A DNA stretch of 64,000 nt, taken from contig NZ_JBNWEO010000018.1 in NCBI RefSeq assembly GCF_050496765.1, positions 248,001 to 312,000 on the forward strand. Reading direction: 5' to 3'. Within the stretch, counting starts at the first letter, position 1, and each line of letters begins with the position of its first letter. Below the pieces are notes generated by a model. It saw nothing but the letters and a program-made list of their open reading frames with translations, had not been told where the DNA came from and made no database searches. The DNA is from JAEVLT01 sp050496765. GTDB lineage: Bacteria; Bacillota; Bacilli; Bacillales; Cytobacillaceae. This document shows, piece by piece, positions 34,465 through 43,760 of the stretch. The position numbers were made by a program, and so were the translations under genes.

Positions 34465-34673
34465 TGTCGCCACACCCTTTTAGTTTGATTAAATGAAATT
34501 ATATCCAATGTGTCAATAGAGGTTTTACATCATATGGAAAAAAATACAGCAACTATGACTTAAATCGTTGACAGCACAAGGGATATGAGATTCATGACAA
34601 TTTAATGAATTTTTAATAGCAGAGGGGTATAAAATTTGCAAGGGAGGAAAATGTATGTAAGGTAACTCGATGC

Positions 34674-36335
34674 CTATGTGTAAAATATTTCTCGGGACCA
34701 ATTGCTGGTAAAAAAAGAGAAGGCACTCTATCATAAATGTACGCTGACCAAGGCGAAATACATTTAGAAAGAGGCCTTCTCATGGAAAAAATTATAACAA
34801 AAATATACAAATTAATAAAGGAAAGTGAAAATCTAATAATCCTTGAAGAACGTCTTCAGCTTTTGATGTATGAGGTTTTTTCTCAACTCCTAGGGGAAGT
34901 ATTTAATCATATGAACCAGGCAATTGTGAAGGAAAAACAGAAAGCGGATTGGAAAGTCGAACGAAATGATCCAAAGACTGTTCAGTTCACTTTTGGAACG
35001 ATCCGATTTAATCATACGTTAATGCATGATAATGAAGGTCATCCAGTCTATCCTTTTGATGAATTATTGGGTTTGCGAAAACATCAGCGTTATAGTCCTC
35101 TGGTTGAGGTTAAGGTAGCTGAATTAGCCAGTCAAAACGCCTATAGGGAAGTGGCTCGAACCCTAAAAGAATGGACCGCTGTGACAATCAGCCATCAAAC
35201 AGTGGGAAAGATGGTTAAGTCTGTGGGAGGAGCACAAGCGAAGGCGGATGAAGAATTAGTATTGGATTTGGAGGAAGCGGCCAGCTTACCAGAGGCAAAG
35301 AAAGTGGATTTTTTAATGGCTGAGGCGGATGGGGTATTTGTCCGAAGTACAAAGCGTAGAAAGAATATAGAGGTTCATCACGCCATTACATATGAGGGCT
35401 GGGATATCAATGGAAAACGTGTATCTTTGAGAGAGCCAAAGGTTATCATGACCACTCAGCGCACAGATGTGTTTTGGAGCCAAGTACAGGCCACTACGGC
35501 TCACCGCTATAGCTTGGAGAATACTCAAGTAGTGACCAATAGTGACGGAGGTCTGGGCTATACAGCTGACAAATTCCAAGGAGCCTTTTCACAATCTCGT
35601 TATAAGGTGTGGAATCAACTGGACTCTTACCATATTTCGCAATCACTAAATCGGACATTCGGGGTAAAAAGCGACTGGAAAGACAAGGTGAAAAAAGCCA
35701 TTGACGATCATGATATGGATGCATTTACAGTGTGTTTAGACACATACGAAAGCACGCTTGAGGATTCAAAACAACTTGAGAAATTAAAAGCATTCCGTTG
35801 GTATATTGGTGGAAATTGGGATCGAATTTTTGATTGGAGAAATAAGGTTAAGAATCTGCCAGAGAATGCGAGAAACCTAGGAGCGATGGAGTCGAATCAG
35901 CGCCACGTCTCTTTTCGGATGAAAAAGAGAGGGATGCATTGGAGCTATGAGGGGGCTGAGGCAATGGTTAAAATTAAACAAGGTATTCTTAATCAAACCT
36001 TGAGAGAGGTATACCTTAAGCACCAGCATAAAAGCGCTAGAAAGCAGCGTGAAGTGAAGAAAGCGGTGAGAATGTCCCAGATTCTTCACCAGGCTACCCG
36101 GCCATCTATAGGAGCCAAAAACGGGAGAATCAGCTTACATGCCCCCCATTCGACCGCTATGGGGCAATTAGTTAAGAGTATGAGTTTATAACCTGCATGT
36201 TTTCATAAGGTTCGTGAGAACGTTATGAAAATGTGCAGGCCACCAAGCGGTAGCGCGGTAGGGAAGTCAGCGTACAAAAAGTGAGTGCCAGAAACCACGT
36301 GTCCAGAGCACTACCGAGAAAAACTTGACACATAC
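34674..36335 (+). mobile_element. Complete ISLre2-type insertion sequence, 1662 bp
   Basis: One intact transposase lies between imperfect terminal inverted repeats (left TATGTGTAAAATATTTCTCGG at 34675-34695; right end, inverted, TATGTGT..A..TTTTCTCGG at 36314-36334). The 9-bp direct repeat ACTCGATGC flanks it at 34665-34673 and 36336-36344, an intact target duplication pointing to a recent insertion. A second inverted pair GTACGCTGAC lies further in (about 34739 and 36267). It sits between fnr and sodA and breaks no recognised gene. Confidence 0.92.
34779..36191 (+). CDS. ISLre2 family transposase
   Basis: A 470-residue transposase of the ISLre2 (UPF0236) family. Typical features are DGVFVRSTKRRKNIEVHHAITYEGW, the acidic TNSDGG, the HISQSLNR block, and ESNQRHVSFRMKKRGMHWS near the end. 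It is full length with no frameshift, so it is likely active. The start chosen is ATG at 34779 behind AGAAAGAGG; an in-frame ATG at 34737 lies within the subterminal repeat region. Confidence 0.9.
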   Translation, partial: LMEKIITKIYKLIKESENLIILEERLQLLMYEVFSQLLGEVFNHMNQAIVKEKQKADWKVERNDPKTVQFTFGTIRFNHTLMHDNEGHPVYPFDELLGLRKHQRYSPLVEVKVAELASQNAYREVARTLKEWTAVTISHQTVGKMVKSVGGAQAKADEELVLDLEEAASLPEAKKVDFLMAEADGVFVRSTKRRKNIEVHHAITYEGWDINGKRVSLREPKVIMTTQRTDVFWSQVQATTAHRYSLENTQVVTNSDGGLGYTADKFQGAFSQSRYKVWNQLDSYHISQSLNRTFGVKSDWKDKVKKAIDDHDMDAFTVCLDTYESTLEDSKQLEKLKAFRWYIGGNWDRIFDWRNKVKNLPENARNLGAMESNQRHVSFRMKKRGMHWSYEGAEAMVKIKQGILNQTLREVYLKHQHKSARKQREVKKAVRMSQILHQATRPSIGAKNGRISLHAPHSTAMGQLVKSMSL

Positions 36336-36394
36336 ACTCGATGCTTTTTATTTGAAACCATTAGCACAGTTTGGTAATCTTATTGTTGAAGGCA

Positions 36395-36426
36395 TTAGAA
36401 CCATTCTAATATCAGAACGATTCTAA
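36395..36426. promoter_or_regulatory. Tandem Fur-family-like (PerR-like) boxes at the sodA promoter
   Basis: TTAGAACCATTCTAA (36395-36409) is a near-perfect 7-1-7 palindrome; TCAGAACGATTCTAA (36412-36426) follows 2 bp later. Both keep the TTA.AA..ATT.TAA frame of PerR boxes. They overlap a weak promoter (TTGTTG at 36383-36388, TAATAT at 36407-36412), placing a bound repressor over the -10. The identity of the regulator is inference. Confidence 0.5.
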
Positions 36427-36467
36427 AGCTGTTCATAAAAATGATTTTACATAGGAGGATGGAAAAA

Positions 36468-37076
36468 ATGGCATTTGAATTACCGCAATTACCTTATGCT
36501 TATGATGCATTAGAACCGAACATTGACAAGGAAACCATGAACATTCACCACACGAAACACCATAATACGTATGTAACAAACTTAAACAATGCACTGCAAG
36601 GGAACGAAGAGCTTCTTTCTAAATCAGTTGAAGAAGTGATTTCAAATCTTGATGCCGTTCCCGAATCTGCGCGTACCGCAGTTCGCAACAATGGCGGCGG
36701 CCATGCAAACCACTCATTGTTCTGGCAAATTCTATCTCCAAATGGCGGAGGGGAGCCTGCTGGTGAATTGGCAGAGGCAATCAACAATAAATTTGGCAGC
36801 TTTGCAAACTTTAAAGAAGAATTTACAAAAGCAGCAACTACCCGCTTCGGTTCAGGTTGGGCATGGCTTGTCGTCAATAACGGAGAATTGGAAGTAACAA
36901 GCACACCAAACCAAGACAATCCGTTAATGGAAGGGAAAACACCAGTCCTTGGACTTGACGTTTGGGAACATGCTTACTACTTAAAATACCAAAACCGCCG
37001 TCCTGAATACATTACTTCCTTCTGGAATATTGTAAACTGGGATGAAGTAGCAAAACGCTATACTGCAGCGAAGTAA
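36468..37076 (+). CDS. sodA: Manganese superoxide dismutase SodA
   Basis: A 202-residue Mn/Fe superoxide dismutase. Metal ligands are H27 (NIHHTKHHNTYV), H82 (HANHSLFW), and the Asp and His of DVWEHAYYLKY near residues 164-168; the GGGHANHS and surrounding residues favour the Mn form. It is cytoplasmic and removes superoxide. The ATG at 36468 follows AGGAGG. It is preceded by the tandem palindromic boxes and a fresh IS. Confidence 0.96.
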   Translation: MAFELPQLPYAYDALEPNIDKETMNIHHTKHHNTYVTNLNNALQGNEELLSKSVEEVISNLDAVPESARTAVRNNGGGHANHSLFWQILSPNGGGEPAGELAEAINNKFGSFANFKEEFTKAATTRFGSGWAWLVVNNGELEVTSTPNQDNPLMEGKTPVLGLDVWEHAYYLKYQNRRPEYITSFWNIVNWDEVAKRYTAAK

Positions 37077-37086
37077 CCATCTAGGG

Positions 37087-37120
37087 AAAAGGCAGCCAAT
37101 CGGCTGTCTTTTCTTTTTTA
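37087..37120 (+). terminator. Terminator of sodA
   Basis: The stem AAAAGGCAGCC/GGCTGTCTTTT with one G-T pair is followed by CTTTTTT. Confidence 0.8.
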
Positions 37121-37191
37121 GAATTGCTAAATAAATCGCATAAGATTTAGGTCCTTGTTAAAGACTACCCTTATGAAAAAGGGGAGTCGTT

Positions 37192-38421
37192 ATGGCAAAA
37201 AAATTGAAACTGCTTGGAGATGTAGAATTAACGAAGGATTTGCTGCTGCTGCTCGTCATTGGCGGACTTTATTCACTGAGTGTGGCACTGTCCAATACCT
37301 TTGTAAACATTTATTTATGGAAACAAACTGGAGAATTTTCGGATTTGGCCTTTTATAATTTAGCAATTGTTGTCCTTCAGCCTTTGACCTTTATTTTAGC
37401 GGGCAGATGGGCAAAAAAAGTCGACAGGGTCATTGTTTTAAGAATTGGCGTTATTTTCCTGGCTCTTTTTTACGTCTTGGTTTTGTTTACTGGGGCGAAC
37501 GCATCCAAATTTCTATTGCTGCTGGGAAGTTTTCTTGGGATCGGATATGGGTTTTACTGGCTTGCTTACAATGTATTGACCTTTGAAATTACCGAGCCGG
37601 AAACAAGGGATTTCTTCAATGGTTTCTTAGGAATCCTTTCATCAGTTGGCGGAATGATCGGTCCGATCGCGGCAGGAGTTATTATTACACGCCTCGAAAA
37701 ATTCACCGGGTATACCGTTGTATTCGGATTATCATTAGCATTGTTCGCCCTTGCTGTTTTGTTAAGCTTTTCGTTAAAACCGCGTCCCGCAAATGGAAAG
37801 TATTGTTTTACCCGAATTTTGCAGGAGCGAAAACACAATGAAAATTGGCGCTTGATTACGAATGCCCATTTTTTTCAAGGTCTTCGCGAAGGAACCTTTG
37901 TTTTTGTCATATCCGTGTTTGTTTTTATTTCAACCGGGAGCGAGATGGCGCTCGGTACATTTGGACTTGTTAATTCCGGCATTTCGTTTATTGCTTATTA
38001 TATAGCTGCGCGGCTGATTAAAAAGCATAAGCGGAAAAAAGCCATCTTAATTGGAGGCCTTCTATTATACGCGGCGATTTTGCTTATTATTTGGGATGTG
38101 AATTATGTAAAGTTAATCTTATATGCAGCGCTAATCGCCGTTGCCTACCCAGTTTTGCTTGTTCCCTACATTTCAACGACATATGACGTGATCGGCACAG
38201 GCTGGAGGGCAGCGGAAATGCGGATTGAATACATTGTCGTAAGGGAAATTTTCTTAAACGTCGGACGGATTGTATCAATTTTGCTTTTCTTAATGGCGAT
38301 CACCTGGTTCAACGAACAAAAAAGCATACCGATTCTTCTTCTCATCTTAGGCGCCGGACATACTGTGATTTATTGGTTTATCAAACGTGTTCACCTCCAA
38401 TCTGCCAACAATCCATCATAA
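37192..38421 (+). CDS. yqgE: MFS transporter YqgE
   Basis: A 409-residue major facilitator with about 12 hydrophobic spans, matching YqgE by position between sodA and pbpA. The substrate is unknown. The N-terminal cytoplasmic start MAKKLKLLGDVELTKDLL leads directly into the first span; a central loop of about 20 basic residues (near 200-220) separates the two halves. The ATG follows AAAAAGGGGAG. Confidence 0.85.
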   Translation: MAKKLKLLGDVELTKDLLLLLVIGGLYSLSVALSNTFVNIYLWKQTGEFSDLAFYNLAIVVLQPLTFILAGRWAKKVDRVIVLRIGVIFLALFYVLVLFTGANASKFLLLLGSFLGIGYGFYWLAYNVLTFEITEPETRDFFNGFLGILSSVGGMIGPIAAGVIITRLEKFTGYTVVFGLSLALFALAVLLSFSLKPRPANGKYCFTRILQERKHNENWRLITNAHFFQGLREGTFVFVISVFVFISTGSEMALGTFGLVNSGISFIAYYIAARLIKKHKRKKAILIGGLLLYAAILLIIWDVNYVKLILYAALIAVAYPVLLVPYISTTYDVIGTGWRAAEMRIEYIVVREIFLNVGRIVSILLFLMAITWFNEQKSIPILLLILGAGHTVIYWFIKRVHLQSANNPS

Positions 38422-38426
38422 AAACG

Positions 38427-38460
38427 AGAAAGTTCAATTCAGTCGAATTGGGCTTTTCCT
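38427..38460 (+). terminator. Terminator of yqgE
   Basis: A 12-bp stem with two G-T pairs (38429-38440 with 38445-38456) is followed by TCC, with only a short T-run. Confidence 0.6.
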
Positions 38461-38576
38461 ATTGATTGGGACTTTTGATACGGATTAAAATTGGTAATGG
38501 TTCTTCATAGCCAAAATGGGAGATTTCTTATAAAATATTGTTTAGGTGAGAATCAAAAAGGAAGTGTGCGTGTCCG

Positions 38577-40730
38577 TTGAGTAAAAAGAAAAAAAAGAAG
38601 TCTCCTGTTCCGTTTCGCTTAAATGTTTTGTTTTTTGTTGTATTTGTTCTGTTTTCTGCATTGATTTTAAGACTGGGCGTTGTCCAGATTGTTTATGGGG
38701 ATGATTTTAAGCGGGAAATTCAGCAAAACGAAGTCACACCTGTTAATACATCTGTACCGCGCGGACGAATATTGGACACAAATGGGAAATTGATCGTAGG
38801 AAATCAGCCACTAAAAGCGATTACGTATACAAGGCCGAAATACGTCACCCCAAAAGAAATGCTCAGCATTGCGAGAAAATTAGCCGCATTGATCAGCAAA
38901 GATTCCGCAGATGATTTTAAAGCAATTACGAAAAGAGATCGGCAGGACTATTGGCTGATGCTGCATCCGAAACAGGCAAAGGCAAAAATAACAAAACAGG
39001 ATGAAGCAAAATTAAAGAAAAAAGGTTTAAACAGTAAAGAGTATGACAAAGAAATCTATAATTTAACAAGGGAAAGAATCACGGATGCCGAATTAAATTC
39101 TTTTTCTAAATCCGAACTTGAGGTATTGGCGATATACCGCGAAATGGCAAGCGGGACAGCTTTAACACCTCAAATTATCAAAAATAAAGATGTGACGGAT
39201 AAAGAATATGCGGTTGTAAGTGAAAATTTGGATTCTTTACCGGGAGTCGACGCAACAACGGATTGGGATCGAAATTATATCTATAAAGATAATCAAGGCA
39301 ACGGTCCCTTAAGCACCATTTTAGGGAAAGTGACGAGTTCCAAAGAGGGACTGCCAAAAGACCAGCTTGACCAACTATTAGCACAAGGATACAGCCGAAA
39401 TGATCGTGTCGGAAAAAGTTATCTTGAATCGCAGTATGAAAATGTGCTTCAAGGACAAAAAGAAATTGTCAGAAATACAACCGACAATTCAGGGAAAGTG
39501 ATCGATTCGTCAATCGTTAAAAATGGTGAAAGTGGCAAAGACCTTGTACTTTCAATTGATATTGATTTCCAGAAAGCGGTAGACCAGATTGTTCGAGATA
39601 AACTGGCTCAAGCAAAAGTAGGCCAGCCGTATATGGATCGGGCGTTTGTATCAGCCATGAATCCTAAAACCGGAGAAGTTCTGGCAATGTCAGGTGTACA
39701 ATATGTTAAAAATACAAAAACAAATCAGACCGAGATCCAAGATTTTGCCCTTGGAAATATGATCACTTCCTATTCGATGGGATCAGCTGTAAAGGGGGCA
39801 ACTTTGTTAACGGGCTACCAAACCGGTGCGATTAAGCCGGGTGATTCTCTCTATACCCAGCCATTGAAATTTAAAGGGACACCTGTGAAAAGAGACTGGA
39901 ACAAAACAGGTTTTGGTTTGGTAAATGATTTATATGCATTAAAGAGATCTTCAAACACCTATATGTTTTTAACGGCAATGAAAATTGGCGGCCAACAGAC
40001 ATATGTCCCAAATGGTCCGTTAAGAATTGATAAGGTTGCGGCAATAAACAAATTAAGGACGAATTTTTCGCAATTTGGCTTAGGGGTAAAAACCGGCATC
40101 GACTTACCGGGAGAGCAGAGCGGATATGGCGCCGGTCAAATTCCTGGCGATGCAGGTAAAGTTTTGGACTTTGCAATCGGCCAATATGATACGTATACAC
40201 CGCTGCAACTGCTCCAATATGTATCGACGATTGCAAATGGCGGTTACCGTGTTCAGCCGCATATCGTAAAAGAAATACGAGAACCGGATTACCGAACAAA
40301 TGGACTTGGACCAGTCATTCAGGAGTTTGATCCGAAAATTTTAAACAAGATTGATATGAAGGATGAATGGATTAAGCATGTTCAAGATGGAATGAAACTA
40401 GTTGTCAATGATCCGCAAGGTACTGGATATGGATATATTACAAATAAGCAATACAATATTGCGGGAAAAACAGGTACGGCACAAGCATTGTATGACGGGC
40501 CGCTGCCGGTGCATCCAATGACATGGAATGTAACGTTTGTTGGTTATGCTCCATATGACGATCCTGAAATCGCGATATCGGTTGTTGTCCCGTGGTCGAC
40601 AACCGATCAGACACATGTAAACTTGGAAATTGCCAATGAGGTTTTTAAAGCCTATTTTGATCTGAAGCAAAGCAGAATGAACCAAAGCGCAACTCCGGCT
40701 GTTCAGCCGCAGCCAGCACAAGGACAATAA
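38577..40730 (+). CDS. pbpA: Penicillin-binding protein 2A (class B, PbpA)
   Basis: A 717-residue class B transpeptidase with one N-terminal membrane anchor (residues about 13-35), a dimerisation/pedestal region with VPRGRILDTNG, and a transpeptidase domain with S403-A-V-K, S458-S-N and K631-T-G. B. subtilis PbpA supports rod shape and spore outgrowth. The start is TTG at 38577 after GGAAGTG. A Gln/Pro-rich tail ends the protein. It lies directly upstream of the pst operon. Confidence 0.93.
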   Translation: MSKKKKKKSPVPFRLNVLFFVVFVLFSALILRLGVVQIVYGDDFKREIQQNEVTPVNTSVPRGRILDTNGKLIVGNQPLKAITYTRPKYVTPKEMLSIARKLAALISKDSADDFKAITKRDRQDYWLMLHPKQAKAKITKQDEAKLKKKGLNSKEYDKEIYNLTRERITDAELNSFSKSELEVLAIYREMASGTALTPQIIKNKDVTDKEYAVVSENLDSLPGVDATTDWDRNYIYKDNQGNGPLSTILGKVTSSKEGLPKDQLDQLLAQGYSRNDRVGKSYLESQYENVLQGQKEIVRNTTDNSGKVIDSSIVKNGESGKDLVLSIDIDFQKAVDQIVRDKLAQAKVGQPYMDRAFVSAMNPKTGEVLAMSGVQYVKNTKTNQTEIQDFALGNMITSYSMGSAVKGATLLTGYQTGAIKPGDSLYTQPLKFKGTPVKRDWNKTGFGLVNDLYALKRSSNTYMFLTAMKIGGQQTYVPNGPLRIDKVAAINKLRTNFSQFGLGVKTGIDLPGEQSGYGAGQIPGDAGKVLDFAIGQYDTYTPLQLLQYVSTIANGGYRVQPHIVKEIREPDYRTNGLGPVIQEFDPKILNKIDMKDEWIKHVQDGMKLVVNDPQGTGYGYITNKQYNIAGKTGTAQALYDGPLPVHPMTWNVTFVGYAPYDDPEIAISVVVPWSTTDQTHVNLEIANEVFKAYFDLKQSRMNQSATPAVQPQPAQGQ

Positions 40731-40744
40731 AACAGCTTTCAAAT

Positions 40745-40776
40745 GAACCTGTCTAAAATGGCAGGTATTTTTTTTG
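40745..40776 (+). terminator. Terminator of pbpA
   Basis: The short stem ACCTG/CAGGT (40747-40751 with 40762-40766) is followed by ATTTTTTTT. Confidence 0.6.
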
Positions 40777-40832
40777 CGAAGTTTTGCAAACACTAATGAA
40801 GCAGGGCCCAATTGCTAAAAAAATAAACCCGA

Positions 40833-40907
40833 TTTACAAAATATCGACACAGATTTACAAAAGCTTTACAATTCATTAAAACTCGGTTAACACTGAAACA
40901 TTATGCT
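40833..40907 (+). promoter_or_regulatory. PhoP-box array and promoter of the pst operon
   Basis: Hexamers TTTACA (40854), TTTACA (40865), TTAAAA (40876) and TTAACA (40887) repeat with an exact 11-bp period, plus a further TTTACA at 40833. This is the direct-repeat layout to which Bacillus PhoP~P binds. A TATGCT -10 follows about 10 bp after the last hexamer. Induction under phosphate limitation is expected. Confidence 0.88.
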
Positions 40908-40954
40908 AATGATGTAGGACAAAACAACCACATTACGTAGGGGGAATTAAGGAA

Positions 40955-41863
40955 ATGAAAAGTGTTAAGAAATTGAGCCTTCTTATGGTCATTGCAGCGG
41001 TTATGGTTATTGCAGCTGCTTGTGGAGGCGGAACTTCAACGGATAAGAATACGGCAAAAAACGAACCTGCAAAACAAACAAAGGAACTTTCTGGCCAACT
41101 TGTCCTTTCCGGTTCAACTGCATTACAGCCACTTGCATCTGCTGCAGCTGAACAATTTATGAATAAAAATCCAAAAGTCAGCATCCAAGTGAACGGCGGA
41201 GGATCTGGTACAGGTTTATCACAGGTTGCTCAAGGTGCTGTTCAAATCGGAAACTCTGACGTTTTTGCTGAAGAGAAAAAGATTGAAGGTCTTGTTGACA
41301 ATAAAGTTGCAGTTGTTGGTATGACAGCAGCCGTTAACCCGAAAGTCGGCATTAAGGATATTAAAAAGGCTGATTTAATTAAAGTGTTTACCGGCAAAAT
41401 TACAAACTGGAAAGAGCTTGGCGGACCAGATCAAAAAATCACACTTGTAAACCGTCCAGATTCTTCAGGTACTCGTGCAGTTTTCAACAAATTTGCTCTT
41501 GACGGTGCAACGCCTGCTGAAGGAATTACAGAAGATGCTTCAAATACGGTTAAGAAGATTATCAGCGAAACTCCCGGAGCAATCGGTTACCTTGCGCTTT
41601 CTTACTTCACTGATGATTCTGTAACAGCAATGTCAATCGATGGTGTTAAAGCAACTCCTGAAAACATTCAGTCTGGTAAATTCCCTGTATGGGCTTATGA
41701 GCACATGTATACAAAAGGTGAGCCAACAGAACTTGAGAAAGCATTCCTTGACTACATGACTAGTGACGAAGTACAAACGAATATTTTACCTAAGCAAGGT
41801 TATTTACCAGTAACAAAAATGCAAGTAGAACGTGATGCAACTGGAAAAGTAACAAATAAATAA
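40955..41863 (+). CDS. pstS: Phosphate-binding lipoprotein PstS
   Basis: A 302-residue substrate-binding lipoprotein. The signal peptide ends in the lipobox IAAAC (cysteine near residue 23). The mature protein carries the phosphate-binding motifs LSGSTALQPL, NGGGSGTGLSQV and RPDSSGTRAVF. It is tethered outside the membrane and delivers Pi to PstCA. It is the first gene of pstSCAB1B2-phoU, behind PhoP boxes. Confidence 0.95.
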   Translation: MKSVKKLSLLMVIAAVMVIAAACGGGTSTDKNTAKNEPAKQTKELSGQLVLSGSTALQPLASAAAEQFMNKNPKVSIQVNGGGSGTGLSQVAQGAVQIGNSDVFAEEKKIEGLVDNKVAVVGMTAAVNPKVGIKDIKKADLIKVFTGKITNWKELGGPDQKITLVNRPDSSGTRAVFNKFALDGATPAEGITEDASNTVKKIISETPGAIGYLALSYFTDDSVTAMSIDGVKATPENIQSGKFPVWAYEHMYTKGEPTELEKAFLDYMTSDEVQTNILPKQGYLPVTKMQVERDATGKVTNK

Positions 41864-41877
41864 GCTTGTGATTAACG

Positions 41878-41903
41878 GGGTAAATGCTCGAGAGCATTTA
41901 CCC
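41878..41903 (+). other. Intercistronic stem-loop between pstS and pstC
   Basis: A perfect 12-bp palindrome GGGTAAATGCTC/GAGCATTTACCC with no T-run after it. It probably acts as an mRNA stabiliser or partial terminator that raises pstS above the downstream genes. Confidence 0.7.
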
Positions 41904-41938
41904 TATTATGACGTAATTTAGGGGTGTATTATTTTTTT

Positions 41939-42859
41939 ATGGAAAAATTGGTTCCTGCAAAAGACAGATTGTTAAAATCTGAGAAAAATTGGATGAATGG
42001 TGAAGTAAGGGGTAAAATCCTTGTTTTTTTAGCAGCAATTATTATGATTGCGGCAACAATTTCGATTACAATTTTTATTGGACAAAAGGGCTTGCAGGCC
42101 TTTCTTAAGAACGGTGTAAGTCTTATTGAATTCTTAACCAGCAAAGTTTGGAACCCGACAAATCAGCAAAACCCGGCATATGGAGCTCTGCCATTTATTT
42201 TTGGATCCTTTGCTGTAACTTTTTTATCGGCGCTCATCGCTGCGCCGCTCGGTATTGGAGCAGCCATTTTTATGACGGAAATCGCCCCATCATGGGGTAG
42301 AAAGGTTTTACAGCCTGTCATTGAATTATTGGTAGGAATTCCATCTGTTGTTTATGGATTCATCGGGCTTACAGTGTTGGTTCCATTTATTCGAAACCAT
42401 GTGGGGGGGCTTGGCTTTAGCTTGCTTTCCGGAATGATCGTCCTTTCGATAATGATTTTGCCGACGATTACAACAATTGCTACGGATGCGATGGCATCCC
42501 TGCCAAGCGCATTACGTGAAGGCTCGTATGCCCTTGGCGCCACTCGCTGGCAAACCATTCGGAAAGTATTGATTCCAGCCGCAACACCGTCTCTTTTAAC
42601 AGCAATCGTTCTTGGGATGGCAAGGGCGTTTGGCGAGGCATTGGCTGTCCAAATGGTTATTGGCAATGTCAGCAAATTTCCGCACAGCATTACAGATGCA
42701 TCTGCAACCTTGACGACGATCATCACATTAAACATGGGGAACACTGTCTTTGGCAGTGTGGAAAACAATGTTTTGTGGTCGATGGGGCTTATTTTGTTAA
42801 TCATTTCGTTTATCTTTATTTTAATCATCCGTTATCTTTCAGCAAGGAGGAAGGTATAA
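41939..42859 (+). CDS. pstC: Phosphate ABC transporter permease PstC
   Basis: A 306-residue permease with six hydrophobic spans and the EAA loop (ALREGSYALGATRWQTIRKVLIPAATP). It forms the channel with PstA. The start is ATG at 41939; the longer GTG at 41924 lies inside the AGGGGTG ribosome site. The TAA overlaps the pstA ATG. Confidence 0.93.
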   Translation: MEKLVPAKDRLLKSEKNWMNGEVRGKILVFLAAIIMIAATISITIFIGQKGLQAFLKNGVSLIEFLTSKVWNPTNQQNPAYGALPFIFGSFAVTFLSALIAAPLGIGAAIFMTEIAPSWGRKVLQPVIELLVGIPSVVYGFIGLTVLVPFIRNHVGGLGFSLLSGMIVLSIMILPTITTIATDAMASLPSALREGSYALGATRWQTIRKVLIPAATPSLLTAIVLGMARAFGEALAVQMVIGNVSKFPHSITDASATLTTIITLNMGNTVFGSVENNVLWSMGLILLIISFIFILIIRYLSARRKV

Positions 42860-43746
42860 TGAACAGTAGAACAGCCGATCGGATTGCGACAGGAGTTTTT
42901 ATTGCCATTGCAGCTATCATTATTTCCTTGCTGATTGGATTATTTTATTTCATTTTAGTAAACGGTTTGAAGCAAATCTCCGTGCAGTTTTTAACCAGAC
43001 CATCAAGCAATATGCTAGCTGGGGGCGGCATACGGGATCAATTGTTTAATTCGTTCTATGTGTTGTTTATTACCATGCTGATTACGGTTCCACTTGGTTT
43101 GGGCGGCGGCATTTACATGGCTGAATATGCAAAGCCGGGAAAAGTGACCGATTTTATTCGTGCATGTGTTGAAGTGTTGGCATCCCTGCCTTCAATTGTA
43201 ATTGGAATGTTTGGATTGTTGATGTTTGTTACCTTAACCGGATGGGGATATACGATAGTAGGAGGAGCTTTGGCTCTGACCGTCTTTAATTTGCCGGTGA
43301 TGGTGCGCGTTAGTGAAGACGCGATTCGCTCGGTTCCGAGAGAATTAAAGGAAGCGAGCCTCGGACTAGGAATCACGCATTGGCATACGATAAAAACTGT
43401 TTTGATTCCGAGCGCTTTCCCATCGATTTTAACAGGGGCGATCCTAGCCGCAGGGCGTGTGTTTGGTGAGGCTGCCGCCTTGTTATTTACAGCCGGATTA
43501 TCAACACCAAGACTCGATTATGCAAACTGGAATCCTTTTTCAGCAACATCACCTTTAAATATTTTCCGTCCGGCAGAAACGCTTGCTGTCCATATTTGGG
43601 CAGTTAACACGCAAGGACTGATCCCTGACGTAAAAGAAGTCGCGAATGGTTCGGCTGCAGTTCTTGTCATTTGTGTATTGCTATTTAATTTATTAGCCCG
43701 GGCTATTGGCAGTCTCGTTTATAAAAAAATGACGGCGACGAAATAA
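42859..43746 (+). CDS. pstA: Phosphate ABC transporter permease PstA
   Basis: A 295-residue permease partner of PstC, with six spans and an EAA-type loop (ELKEASLGLGITHWHTIKTVLIPSAFPS). The ATG at 42859 follows AAGGAGGAAGG and shares a base with the pstC stop, so translation is coupled. The longer in-frame ORF from 42775 lies inside pstC. Confidence 0.93.
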   Translation: MNSRTADRIATGVFIAIAAIIISLLIGLFYFILVNGLKQISVQFLTRPSSNMLAGGGIRDQLFNSFYVLFITMLITVPLGLGGGIYMAEYAKPGKVTDFIRACVEVLASLPSIVIGMFGLLMFVTLTGWGYTIVGGALALTVFNLPVMVRVSEDAIRSVPRELKEASLGLGITHWHTIKTVLIPSAFPSILTGAILAAGRVFGEAAALLFTAGLSTPRLDYANWNPFSATSPLNIFRPAETLAVHIWAVNTQGLIPDVKEVANGSAAVLVICVLLFNLLARAIGSLVYKKMTATK

Positions 43747-43760
43747 GGAGTGATGAGGAA

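Noticed and set aside
34620..34673. GGGAGGAAAATG start just before the IS, considered as a gene broken by the insertion
   Set aside because: The frame from that ATG stops after four codons, before the IS border.
38577..40730. Possible fusion or unusual domain in pbpA because of the long lysine-rich segment around residues 105-190
   Set aside because: The pedestal region of this class B enzyme group is normally long and charged; transpeptidase motifs are in the expected order.
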